Assembly (NCBI GenBank): GCA_002704665.1
Contig: PAHB01000046.1
Coordinates: forward strand, 1-11,440
Length of the DNA: 11,440 nucleotides
DNA from: Pseudomonadota bacterium
GTDB taxonomy: Bacteria; Pseudomonadota; Gammaproteobacteria; Burkholderiales; Eutrophovitaceae
Direction of reading: 5' to 3'
Below are positions 1 to 6,580 of this stretch, one piece after another. Both the position numbers and the translations under genes were made by a program. How positions within the stretch are numbered: position 1 is the stretch's first letter; every line of letters starts with the position of its first letter. A model generated the notes under the pieces. That model saw only the letters and a program-made list of their open reading frames with translations, was not told the DNA's origin and made no database searches.

Positions 1-369
<369 letters not shown>

Positions 370-480
370 ATAGCTTTGAGTATATGGCTAAAAAGCAGCG
401 CTTGCTTTATGATTTCTTAAAACCTACTTTACTTCATACCTATTTTTAGAAGGGAGCGCATGTTGTCTCCCCGACCAGTT
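370..480 (+). other. 23S-5S spacer of the rRNA operon
   Basis: This transcribed spacer of about 110 bases separates the 23S 3' end from the 5S 5' end. It carries no tRNA-like cloverleaf and no credible coding sequence. In the primary transcript it would be removed by RNase III/RNase E-type processing; this is family knowledge, as no specific processing site can be proven here. Confidence 0.7.
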
Positions 481-600
481 TTGCTTGGTGGCAATAGCGA
501 GGTGGACCCACCCCTTTCCATTCCGAACAGGACCGTGAAACGCTTCAGCGCCGATGATAGTACGAGGTATATCGTGTGAAAGTAGGACACTGCCAGGCAA
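481..600 (+). rRNA. rrf: 5S ribosomal RNA (complete)
   Basis: This is a complete 120-nt 5S rRNA. The boundaries are set by helix I: bases 481-489 pair with 592-600 (T481-A600, T482-A599, G483-C598, C484-G597 and so on, including one G-T pair). Conserved internal landmarks are visible: a TAGCG..GTGG stretch near 498-505, the CCGAAC loop near 523-528, and a GTGAAACGC...AGCGCCGATG block near 535-556. It lies about 110 bases after 23S and just before the rRNA operon terminator, the usual last position in a bacterial rrn operon. Confidence 0.97.
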
Positions 601-608
601 ATTATTAC

Positions 609-642
609 AAAAAAACCCCGAGAAATAATCGGGGTTTTTTTT
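609..642. terminator. bidirectional intrinsic terminator between the rRNA operon and the aldolase gene
   Basis: A CCCCG/CGGGG stem (616-620 with 630-634, loop 621-629) is flanked by seven A (609-615) and eight T (635-642). Read on the plus strand it ends the rRNA operon with a T8 tail. Read on the minus strand it ends the class II aldolase gene with a T7 tail. The flanking A and T runs also extend the stem. The TAA stop of the aldolase gene (641-643) overlaps the T tract, so the two convergent units share one compact terminator. Confidence 0.93.
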
Positions 643-1375
643 ACTCGATAGCATCCCAGTTCGGGTCATCTTTACTCAAAAGTCTCTTAATTGCTTTAAA
701 ATGAAGATTTGATTGCTGTCTTTGGCTTTCGATTTGCTCGGCGACCTCGGCTACAATATCGTTTGGAACAATTTTTATTTTTTTACCCGTGCTATGGGCG
801 ATTACTTGAACCATGCATGCTCTTTCCAAATAATATAGGTCATCAAAAGCGTTAACGACGTTATCTCCGCATACGATTACTCCGTGATGCTGCATAAAAA
901 CGATATCTTTATCGCCGAGTGCATTACAAATTCTGTCTCCTTCGCTTTCGTCAAGCGCCACCCCGCCGTATTGGCGATCGTATCCAACCCTGTTGTGAAA
1001 ACGCATGGAGTTTTGGTTAGCCCCAATGAGAAGTTCTCCTTGCTCTATCAGACAAAGAGCTGTCGCGTAGGGCATGTGTGTATGGAGTATGCATTTCTTT
1101 TTTTTACCTGAATGTATTCTTCCGTGAATAAAAAATGCAGTTGGTTCAACTTCGTGTTTACCCTCAATCAATTGTCCAGATTCATCGACTATTACCAAGT
1201 CGGATGGGGTCATTTCTGACCAATGTAGTCCTTGTGGGTTTATGAGAAAATGATTGGAGTTGCCCGGAACTTCGAGACTAAAGTGATTACAAACGCCCTC
1301 GTTTAAGTGTAACTTGGCGGCCATCCTCAGGGCTGCGGTCAAATCGACCCTGGCGGCTTTTAGTTTCCCTATCAT
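641..1375 (-). CDS. class II aldolase/adducin family protein
   Basis: The 244-residue protein has one class II aldolase/adducin N-terminal-type domain (PF00596) over most of its length, as in L-fuculose-phosphate aldolase, L-ribulose-5-phosphate 4-epimerase and relatives. The family's zinc ligands are all present: H98 and H100 in an HTH motif, and H163 in MQHHG. E77 sits where the catalytic Glu of FucA-type enzymes lies. These enzymes cleave or epimerise sugar phosphates or related hydroxy-acids through an enediolate. The substrate here is not predictable, and many members next to catabolic genes are uncharacterised. The ATG at 1375 is supported by an AAGGA Shine-Dalgarno on the minus strand (1383-1387, 7-nt spacer). 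It is cytoplasmic with no signal peptide. The gene converges on the rRNA operon, shares its terminator, and is divergent from ogt. Confidence 0.93.
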   Translation of the reverse strand: MIGKLKAARVDLTAALRMAAKLHLNEGVCNHFSLEVPGNSNHFLINPQGLHWSEMTPSDLVIVDESGQLIEGKHEVEPTAFFIHGRIHSGKKKKCILHTHMPYATALCLIEQGELLIGANQNSMRFHNRVGYDRQYGGVALDESEGDRICNALGDKDIVFMQHHGVIVCGDNVVNAFDDLYYLERACMVQVIAHSTGKKIKIVPNDIVAEVAEQIESQRQQSNLHFKAIKRLLSKDDPNWDAIE

Positions 1376-1401
1376 ATATTTTTCCTTTCCGCGTTTTCAG
1401 C

Positions 1402-1415
1402 GTATATGAGTATAC
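1402..1415. promoter_or_regulatory. small palindrome in the aldolase/ogt divergent promoter region
   Basis: A perfect 5-bp inverted repeat, GTATA-4-TATAC, lies in the 84-bp gap between the divergent aldolase and ogt starts. Its right arm contains TATACT, which could act as a -10 element, so the palindrome may be an operator overlapping a promoter. No good -35 was found at standard spacing for either direction. A chance AT-rich palindrome is equally possible. Confidence 0.25.
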
Positions 1416-1448
1416 TTGCAACTGTAACTTATTTTTGTCTAGGAAGTT

Positions 1449-1462
1449 AAGGAGTAGCTTTG
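1449..1462 (+). promoter_or_regulatory. Shine-Dalgarno selecting a TTG start for ogt
   Basis: AAGGAG at 1449-1454 lies five bases before TTG (1460-1462). This spacing and the absence of an in-frame ATG before the first conserved residues make TTG the best start codon for ogt. Confidence 0.75.
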
Positions 1463-1939
1463 CAATATTTTTCTACATTCAATAGTTCCTTGGGAAATAT
1501 TCTATGTCTATCGGATGGAATTAGCTTAACAGGTATCTACTTTCAGAATCATAAGCCCTGTTTAGTTTTTGATAAGAGTTGGATTCGCAATCAAAAGCTT
1601 AAAATTTTCGATGTCACTAAAACACAATTCTTATCCTTTTTAACCGCAAAGAGCAAAGAATTTGAAATACCTTTAACTTATGTAGGTACTAAGTTCCAAC
1701 GCTCTGTTTGGGCAGCTCTGTCGGAGATTCCCTACGGGCAAACAGTGAGTTACACCGAAATTGCTGAGGAGATAGGTAATGCTCATGGAGTTAGAGCAGT
1801 GGCTAGCGCAATCAGCCGTAATCCAATATCGGTCGTGATTCCTTGCCACCGGGGCATTTCTAAAAAGGGAAGTATCTCAGGTTATGCGGGAGGAATTGAA
1901 AGAAAATTGAGACTTCTAAAATTAGAAAAAGGATTTTGA
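1460..1939 (+). CDS. ogt: methylated-DNA--[protein]-cysteine S-methyltransferase (O6-alkylguanine-DNA alkyltransferase)
   Basis: This suicide DNA repair protein transfers the alkyl group from O6-alkylguanine (and O4-alkylthymine) to its own cysteine. It has 159 residues, close to the usual Ogt length (about 160-175). The C-terminal domain is typical: GTKFQRSVW at 76-84, PYGQTVSY at 91-98, RAVASAISRNP at 112-122 (R112 in the arginine-finger position), and the active-site PCHR at 128-131 with acceptor C129, followed by GYAGG at 141-145. There is no AraC/Ada regulatory domain. No in-frame ATG fits; the start is TTG at 1460, fixed by a strong AAGGAG (1449-1454) five bases upstream. The weak start codon may hold expression low. 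It is followed after one base by msrA, so the two form an operon. Confidence 0.96.
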   Translation: MQYFSTFNSSLGNILCLSDGISLTGIYFQNHKPCLVFDKSWIRNQKLKIFDVTKTQFLSFLTAKSKEFEIPLTYVGTKFQRSVWAALSEIPYGQTVSYTEIAEEIGNAHGVRAVASAISRNPISVVIPCHRGISKKGSISGYAGGIERKLRLLKLEKGF

Positions 1940-1940
1940 T

Positions 1941-2477
1941 ATGTCAGAACAAGCTTTTTTTGGAGGTGGGTGCTTTTGGTGTCTAGAGGCGGTTTTTGAT
2001 CGGGTCAGGGGTGTTAATCGGGTTGAACCGGGATATATGGGCGGGCACATTATAGATCCTAGCTATGAACAAATATGTACCGGAACTACCGGGCATGCAG
2101 AAGTGGTCCGGATAAGTTTTACACCAGAGTTAATCGATTTTGAAACGCTATTGCGTATATTTTTTTCAATACATGATCCGACCACGCTTGATCGTCAAGG
2201 AAATGACATTGGCCCTCAATACAGATCAATTGTTTTCCATCGAGACATAAACCAAAGGGAGTTAACAAAAAATACAATTGAAGAGGTCGATCGCGCTAGG
2301 GTTTTTAGAGATCCAATAGTTACCGAGGCAGCACCTGTCGAGTATTTTTATCCTGCCGAGAATTATCATAACGATTATTTTATAAATAATCCCAGTCAGC
2401 CTTATTGTCAGGTAATAATTAATCCTAAAATGGAAAAATTTCGTAACGAATGGGCTAAATTTCTCAAGACTTCATAA
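1941..2477 (+). CDS. msrA: peptide-methionine (S)-S-oxide reductase MsrA
   Basis: MsrA reduces the S-epimer of methionine sulfoxide, free or in proteins, using thioredoxin. The 178-residue protein is a single MsrA domain. It has the signature GGGCFWC at 8-14 with catalytic C11 (C14 is also present), GHAEVV at 51-56 with the conserved Glu, a HDPTTLDRQGND block at 78-89, GPQYRS at 91-96, and a resolving cysteine, C156, near the C-terminus. No MsrB domain is fused, and none is encoded nearby. The ATG lies one base after the ogt stop, with an AAAAAGGA Shine-Dalgarno inside the end of ogt (1926-1933), so translation is probably coupled. Pairing with ogt makes a small unit that repairs alkylated DNA and oxidised protein. 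No clear terminator follows. Confidence 0.97.
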   Translation: MSEQAFFGGGCFWCLEAVFDRVRGVNRVEPGYMGGHIIDPSYEQICTGTTGHAEVVRISFTPELIDFETLLRIFFSIHDPTTLDRQGNDIGPQYRSIVFHRDINQRELTKNTIEEVDRARVFRDPIVTEAAPVEYFYPAENYHNDYFINNPSQPYCQVIINPKMEKFRNEWAKFLKTS

Positions 2478-2583
2478 AAATTATGAGCCTTCCGCAGCTG
2501 ATAGTAGTTTATCAACCTAGAACGCCAGAAGATAAAAACCTTGGCCATGCCGAGCATAAACAGTTAAGGTGCTCTAACAGTTT

Positions 2584-2589
2584 TATAAT
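2584..2589 (+). promoter_or_regulatory. candidate -10 element for the Asn-heptad gene
   Basis: A perfect TATAAT lies 36 bases before the start codon at 2626, inside the 148-bp gap after msrA. The region 16-18 bp upstream (about 2560-2567) has only a poor -35 match (CAGTTA/AGTTAA). If real, the promoter is -10 driven or needs an activator. It suggests the gene is transcribed separately from ogt-msrA. Confidence 0.4.
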
Positions 2590-2625
2590 GTTTTATCATA
2601 TTTCTAACAAATGAGGGAGAGAACT

Positions 2626-3342
2626 ATGACACAGGTTGAAATAAACAAGGAAGTAATCGCACGAAACCGAAAAAGAATATTCAATATCGATGCAGATGTT
2701 ATGCTTAATAAATCTTTGGTTTATCAATCGCGAGCCATGGTAGAGGAAAACAGACTCATGATACTGAGTAACTACTCCGCAGCTTTTATGGGTAATCGTC
2801 AGCTTGCAAATCATAACACGGAAGAAATTTTTGAAAACCGGAGAGCAATTCTTGCGAATGCAGAACCGGCTGATGACGTTCAAAGTAATTATATACAAGC
2901 TCAGATAAACAAAGCTTCCTTGGACTATTTGACTCACAGGTCTGAACTAAATTCGGCAGTGCTAGAAGTCAGCGAGATTATGGCGGATATCAACGCTCAA
3001 TTAATAGCAGTAAACAAAAAAATCATGGAGGCAAATCAGAGTATCGTTGAATTTAACTCCGAGCAGATTACCATCAACAGCGAGTTGTTGGATGGAGCTT
3101 TGAAGCCATCTGAGGCTAACTCAGGCGATAATGCAGTGATAATAGCTTCGAACCAAGATGCAATGAAGGACATTGAACAGAACGTTAAAACTAACAGGAC
3201 AAAAATGGAAGGGCTGATGGCTACTTCCGAAGAGAATTCTTCTAATTTGATGAAAAACAAATTAGAAATTTCAAAAAGGCGAGCGTCAATTATGGCTAAT
3301 CGTGAGGTGATATCAAAGAACAAATCACGAATTACCGGATAA
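2626..3342 (+). CDS. Asn-heptad (IxxN-repeat) all-helical hypothetical protein
   Basis: I do not recognise a named family. The protein has 238 residues, no Cys and no Trp, and looks wholly alpha-helical. Asn makes up about 12% of residues and falls every seventh position over most of the length: 7, 14, 28, 42, 49; then 57, 64, 71, 78; then 88, 95, 109, 123, 130, 137, 144, 151, 165; then 169, 176; then 186; then 190, 204, 211, 225, 232. An Ile/Val/Leu/Met usually sits three residues before each Asn, giving an IxxN heptad (aliphatic at a, Asn at d). The only two prolines (P81, P161) lie in loop-like breaks and divide it into three helical segments of about 72-76 residues. There is no signal peptide, membrane segment or anchor, so it is presumably cytoplasmic. 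The ATG at 2626 is chosen because GAGGGAG (2613-2619) is its Shine-Dalgarno; an in-frame ATG at 2611 precedes that site and has none of its own. It stands alone between msrA and a gene-poor stretch. Confidence 0.85.
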   Translation: MTQVEINKEVIARNRKRIFNIDADVMLNKSLVYQSRAMVEENRLMILSNYSAAFMGNRQLANHNTEEIFENRRAILANAEPADDVQSNYIQAQINKASLDYLTHRSELNSAVLEVSEIMADINAQLIAVNKKIMEANQSIVEFNSEQITINSELLDGALKPSEANSGDNAVIIASNQDAMKDIEQNVKTNRTKMEGLMATSEENSSNLMKNKLEISKRRASIMANREVISKNKSRITG

Positions 3343-3776
3343 TACAATCTACTGAATATATGGGGCTGAATGTGCTTTGGTTGGGGGGGGGCGGTTCCCT
3401 CGGATTTTCTCCCATCTTTCCAGCGTTTTTGCCATCAATTTAGCCTTTTTTATTTCTGTGACGGATTTTTTTGTGCAAAGACATTGAAGTATCTGCGCGC
3501 TGCTTTTAGCGAGCTTTGCGACGCCAAATAAAACCACATAAGAGCTTGAAACCGATCAACAGTACCCGCCCGAGCCGTCGCCGCAAATTCGGCCAAGAAG
3601 AAACTTCGCATCAACGTCTGGCTCAAGGGTAGTTTTGTTGAGCCACATATTAGCGTTTTCGTAATTACGATTTTTATAAGACTCAATACCTCTAAAAAAG
3701 GTAGTGTACCGATTGCCGTGGCCGGTGTAATAATTGAAGCAGCGTTGCTACGAAGGCCGCATACGAAGCGCAATTT
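3343..3776. other. gene-poor intergenic stretch with G9 tract and inverted repeat
   Basis: I see no convincing gene in this 434-bp interval between the Asn-heptad gene and acpH. It holds a run of nine G (3383-3391), an interior more GC-rich than its flanks (about 3540-3640), and a perfect 8-bp inverted repeat (3619-3645). Minus-strand reading frames of 62 and 107 codons exist (3349-3537 and 3450-3773), but they lack recognisable motifs and credible Shine-Dalgarno sites. The longer one would begin with TTG three bases after the acpH stop. It could be a decayed gene, a non-coding RNA or plain spacer. Confidence 0.5.
3619..3645. repeat. perfect 8-bp inverted repeat (potential hairpin)
   Basis: TGGCTCAA (3619-3626) and its reverse complement TTGAGCCA (3638-3645) flank an 11-base loop. 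No T-tract follows on either strand, so it is not a standard intrinsic terminator. It could be a structured element in the acpH 3' trailer, since acpH is transcribed leftward toward it, or an operator-type palindrome. Confidence 0.5.
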
Positions 3777-4388
3777 TTAATGTATTGAATTATCGTTATG
3801 TCCTTGAAAATGAGACTCGGAAAATTCGTCGCAAAACTTTTTGGCTAAAGGCATAAAGGCAAAAAAATGATCCTCCATGACATTGTAATGACTTGTTAAG
3901 TCAATCATGGCATCGTCCAGACGAATTGATTTTTTGAACCTTTGCCCGATTTTTCTCAGAACCCCTCTCAAATAATTCGGATCTTTGTAAGAGCATAGCC
4001 AGTCCTCTGCTGACATTCTAGGGACTATCAATTGAAGTTGGTTGGGTAATTCATTTTTTCGTTTTTGAAGTATTCGATAAATGTTTCGGGCATAAATATC
4101 CAAGGGCTTCGTATGAAAATGTTCCCAATTTGTAGATAAAAAATGGTCATAAAAAATATCCACAATAACACCAGCATATCTTCGTTGGTTGATATTTATT
4201 AAACTTTTTGACTTTTTTATAATCGGATTCGTATCTGTAAAGGTATCTAGTTTTCGGTGCAGAATAATAGAACGTTGAAGCAAAGTGCCATCGTCTTTTA
4301 TTGGACCTTTAACAAAGTCTCCCAATATGCCGCCAAGTAGAATATCCTCGTTATTGGGACATAAATAAAAGTGCGCGAGATAGTTCAT
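3777..4388 (-). CDS. acpH: acyl-carrier-protein phosphodiesterase (ACP hydrolyase, AcpH family)
   Basis: AcpH removes the 4'-phosphopantetheine group from holo-ACP to give apo-ACP, a turnover step in fatty-acid synthesis in the cytoplasm. The 203-residue length is close to the E. coli enzyme (about 193). Family landmarks (PF04336) are in order: N-terminal MNYLAHFYL; GDFVKG at 23-28 with metal-binding-type D24; HRKLDTFTD at 44-52 (H44, R45, D48, D52); and DIFYDHFLSTNW at 77-88 with D77, D81 and H82. C-terminal WLCSYKD at 130-136 and a DLTSHY at 163-168 also match the E. coli layout. This HD-like divalent-metal arrangement is what the family uses. The start ATG at 4388 is 34 bp from the nearest divergent ATG, so the two transcription units share a short promoter region. 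Confidence 0.93.
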   Translation of the reverse strand: MNYLAHFYLCPNNEDILLGGILGDFVKGPIKDDGTLLQRSIILHRKLDTFTDTNPIIKKSKSLININQRRYAGVIVDIFYDHFLSTNWEHFHTKPLDIYARNIYRILQKRKNELPNQLQLIVPRMSAEDWLCSYKDPNYLRGVLRKIGQRFKKSIRLDDAMIDLTSHYNVMEDHFFAFMPLAKKFCDEFSESHFQGHNDNSIH

Positions 4389-4449
4389 TTTATAACCGTT
4401 TTCTGGGTTTAGAAGTTAGAACATGCCGTATTATGGAGAACAAAATAAC

Positions 4450-5487
4450 ATGAAATTACAAAATTTGCGGGATCCAAGATTACTCAAAAAAACTGAAAAA
4501 AATGATTTGTCAGACATCGTCGCTGAGTTATCCACAGCCTCTCTTTTGGACAAAAGACCAAAATTAATTAAGCTCGCCAATGTTCTTACGGAAAAATTAA
4601 ATGCTGGACAAGAAGATCAGGTGCGAGCAATTTTCAAATCTAACGGCTCCCCCCGTTATAAGCAAGCATTGTTACAGGCGTTGGACTTTTGCGTTTCGAG
4701 TACGGATAAAACTAGACCGTTACAGGGTTTATTTTTCGCCATACCGGTTTTAATTGTTTCTGGCGGTGATAAAAATGAAAAGTTTCCAGCGTTTTTACCT
4801 GAACAGTTCGACCTGAACCAGCTGTTTAAGCAGACTGGATTTTTTTTAAACACAAAAAACGTTAGTTTTTCGAATACTTTAACGTCGCTAGATTATTTAG
4901 AAACCGTTTCTTGGCGTGATCTTATGAACTGTAACCAGGGTTTGGACATGGATGTTTTGGGAGTGAATACCTTTCCTGCTGTTGATATCTCGCTGGACAC
5001 CGTTTTGGAAAAGGTCCACTTGCGCTACTTGGCCGGCTTATCCATTGCATCAACAAAATCGCCGAAATTCACGGAAACAACGGCGGATATTTCAAAATGG
5101 GGCGTAAAGTTTACACAACAATTTGATAAATATGTGAATCTAAAACGTTATCAGATTGTAGCGATTCCTCGAAGACCTGTTAGTATACCTAGGGCTATCT
5201 TTGATGGAATCTGGGCATTAAACGAAATTGGGTTGCAATTATTTTTAAGTGGCACTTTAAGACATTGCAGGCAGCGTATTGGAGAGCCAGATGTTACGGT
5301 AGCCACTTACAGTGATAATACTGTTCGAATCAGATTTACATCGGTCTTTGATGATGGTTTCGATAGGACTTTTGGTTGGAGTTTATCTGGAGTTGATGAT
5401 TTCGCCACAGTTTTGGATTGTATCGGGGATTTATTGAAAGATTGTGGAATATCGAATTTCGAGGTGATGTCTGAGATTCTTAATTGA
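4450..5487 (+). CDS. conserved-looking hypothetical protein, divergent from acpH
   Basis: I do not recognise this protein. From ATG 4450 it has 345 residues. An alternative ATG at 4423 adds nine residues; 4450 is preferred because GGAG at 4435-4438 can serve it (11-base spacer, slightly long), and the first residues after 4423 look non-coding. Numbering from 4423: the N-terminal third (about 15-90) is charged and helix-rich. Next comes a short hydrophobic strand (FFAIPVLIVSGG, 104-115), too short for a membrane span. A mixed middle is rich in Asp, Thr and Ser. The C-terminal part has an IPRRPVSIPRA stretch at 248-258 and ends in an acidic helix. There is no signal peptide and no obvious nucleotide- or metal-binding motif. 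It is probably a soluble cytoplasmic protein. It is monocistronic, with a separate downstream spacer. Confidence 0.85.
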   Translation: MKLQNLRDPRLLKKTEKNDLSDIVAELSTASLLDKRPKLIKLANVLTEKLNAGQEDQVRAIFKSNGSPRYKQALLQALDFCVSSTDKTRPLQGLFFAIPVLIVSGGDKNEKFPAFLPEQFDLNQLFKQTGFFLNTKNVSFSNTLTSLDYLETVSWRDLMNCNQGLDMDVLGVNTFPAVDISLDTVLEKVHLRYLAGLSIASTKSPKFTETTADISKWGVKFTQQFDKYVNLKRYQIVAIPRRPVSIPRAIFDGIWALNEIGLQLFLSGTLRHCRQRIGEPDVTVATYSDNTVRIRFTSVFDDGFDRTFGWSLSGVDDFATVLDCIGDLLKDCGISNFEVMSEILN

Positions 5488-5506
5488 AAAAATTTTTAAA
5501 CGTTTT

Positions 5507-5526
5507 TTGAGGGCCGTTTTCCTCAA
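5507..5526. other. weak hairpin after the hypothetical gene
   Basis: TTGAGG (5507-5512) and CCTCAA (5521-5526) can pair around an 8-base loop, 20 bases after the stop codon at 5487. It is preceded rather than followed by a T run on the plus strand. It would therefore be a poor intrinsic terminator for the hypothetical gene, although it sits where one is expected. Confidence 0.3.
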
Positions 5527-5539
5527 GCCTTTCGGTTTA

Positions 5540-5550
5540 AGATGAAATTA
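5540..5550. promoter_or_regulatory. 11-bp palindrome upstream of qor operon
   Basis: AGATA-T-TATCT is a perfect palindrome 44 bases before the qor start codon. Its position within the promoter-sized gap makes it a possible operator for the qor-SDR-hydratase operon. No regulator gene is adjacent, and short AT-rich palindromes occur by chance. Confidence 0.25.
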
Positions 5551-5594
5551 GATATTATCTCTAAATAAACTTTTAAGTCTAAATGAGGGAAAAT

Positions 5595-6569
5595 ATGTCA
5601 AAAGCGATTCGATTTCACAAAGCTGGCGGTCCAGAAGTTCTTGTTTATGAAAATGTTGAGGTCGGATCTCCTGGGCCGGGACAAGCTCGAGTTCGCAATA
5701 AAGTTATTGGGTTAAATTTTATTGATACATACCACCGCAGCGGACTATATCCCTTGCCATTACCACATGGGGTAGGGATGGAGGCTTCGGGAATCGTTGA
5801 AGCTGTTGGTGGCGGTGTGACGGCTGTTTCGCCGGGTGATCGAGTAGCTTATTGCGCTGGTCCGCCGGGAGCGTATTCTGAAGAAAGGTTAATTGCGGCA
5901 GATCGTCTCGTAAAGCTACCGAATGGTGTTCTTGACGAGGAAGCGGCTGCCATGATGTTGAAGGGTTTGACAGTTTGGTATTTGACTCACAAAACCTACA
6001 GGGTGGAGGCAGGTGAAACGGTTCTTTTTCATGCCGCGGCTGGAGGAGTGGGATTAATTGCGTGTCAATGGTTAAAGGCATTGGGGGCAACTGTCATTGG
6101 GACGGTAGGGTCTGACGAAAAAGCAGAAATAGCCAAGGCCCATGGATGTGACCACACAATTGTCTACACGAGGGAAAATTTTACTGATCGAGTGCTGGAA
6201 ATTACTGATGGTCAAAAAGTGCCCGTTGTTTTTGATTCCGTGGGAAAAGATACTTTTAGAGGGTCTTTAGCTTGTCTTAAACCAAGGGGACTTATGTGCG
6301 TTTTTGGAAATGGTTCGGGGCCGGTTGAAGCCCTGGATATTAATGACCTAGCACCAGCGGGATCACTGTATGTAACGCGACCCACTTTAATGACTTACAC
6401 AGCCGCAAGGGACGATTTGGTTGAAGGAGCAAACGCCTTATTTTCAATGGTAGAATCTGGAAAAATCAAGATTGATATTCATCAAACGTATTCTTTATCC
6501 GATGCCGCCCAAGCGCACCGGGACTTAGAAGCAAGAAAAACTACCGGATCAACAATACTGTTGCCCTAA
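5595..6569 (+). CDS. qor: NADPH:quinone oxidoreductase, zeta-crystallin/QorA type
   Basis: This zinc-independent medium-chain dehydrogenase/reductase has 324 residues, close to E. coli QorA (327). It reduces quinones or related alpha,beta-unsaturated carbonyls with NADPH. Seen: a GroES-like N-terminal half with the family signature NFIDTYHRSGLYP at 41-53, a GMEASGIV block at 61-68, and a Rossmann half with AAAGGVG at 147-153. GDRVAY lies at 81-86 and FGNGSGPV at 237-244. No structural or catalytic zinc cysteines or histidines are present. The start is ATG 5595, not the in-frame ATG 5583, because GAGGGA (5585-5590) is the ribosome site and overlaps the latter. It is the first gene of a three-gene plus-strand set; the SDR starts 11 bases after its stop. 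Confidence 0.94.
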   Translation: MSKAIRFHKAGGPEVLVYENVEVGSPGPGQARVRNKVIGLNFIDTYHRSGLYPLPLPHGVGMEASGIVEAVGGGVTAVSPGDRVAYCAGPPGAYSEERLIAADRLVKLPNGVLDEEAAAMMLKGLTVWYLTHKTYRVEAGETVLFHAAAGGVGLIACQWLKALGATVIGTVGSDEKAEIAKAHGCDHTIVYTRENFTDRVLEITDGQKVPVVFDSVGKDTFRGSLACLKPRGLMCVFGNGSGPVEALDINDLAPAGSLYVTRPTLMTYTAARDDLVEGANALFSMVESGKIKIDIHQTYSLSDAAQAHRDLEARKTTGSTILLP

Positions 6570-6580
6570 GTAAATCCATT

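Noticed and set aside
424..669. Minus-strand open frame of 81 codons
   Set aside because: It lies antisense across the 5S rRNA and terminator; the sequence there is constrained by RNA structure and it has no protein motif.
884..1111. Plus-strand open frame of 75 codons
   Set aside because: It is antisense inside the class II aldolase gene, whose zinc motifs and length are clear.
2478..2610. Search for a terminator after msrA
   Set aside because: No stem followed by a T-tract is visible; only the TATAAT at 2584-2589 stands out.
2611..2625. Upstream ATG for the Asn-heptad gene
   Set aside because: The GAGGGAG ribosome site lies between this ATG and the one at 2626, so translation from 2626 is the sensible reading.
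2596..2937. Minus-strand open frame of 113 codons
   Set aside because: It is an antisense shadow of the Asn-heptad gene; the Asn heptad pattern is on the plus strand.
2626..3342. Trimeric autotransporter adhesin stalk or phage tail fibre
   Set aside because: The Asn-heptad pattern resembles the stalk motif, but there is no signal peptide, head, YadA-type anchor or phage neighbour, so this name was not used.
3450..3773. Minus-strand open frame of 107 codons after acpH
   Set aside because: It would start with TTG without a ribosome site three bases after the acpH stop and shows no recognisable motif; at best a decayed or random frame.
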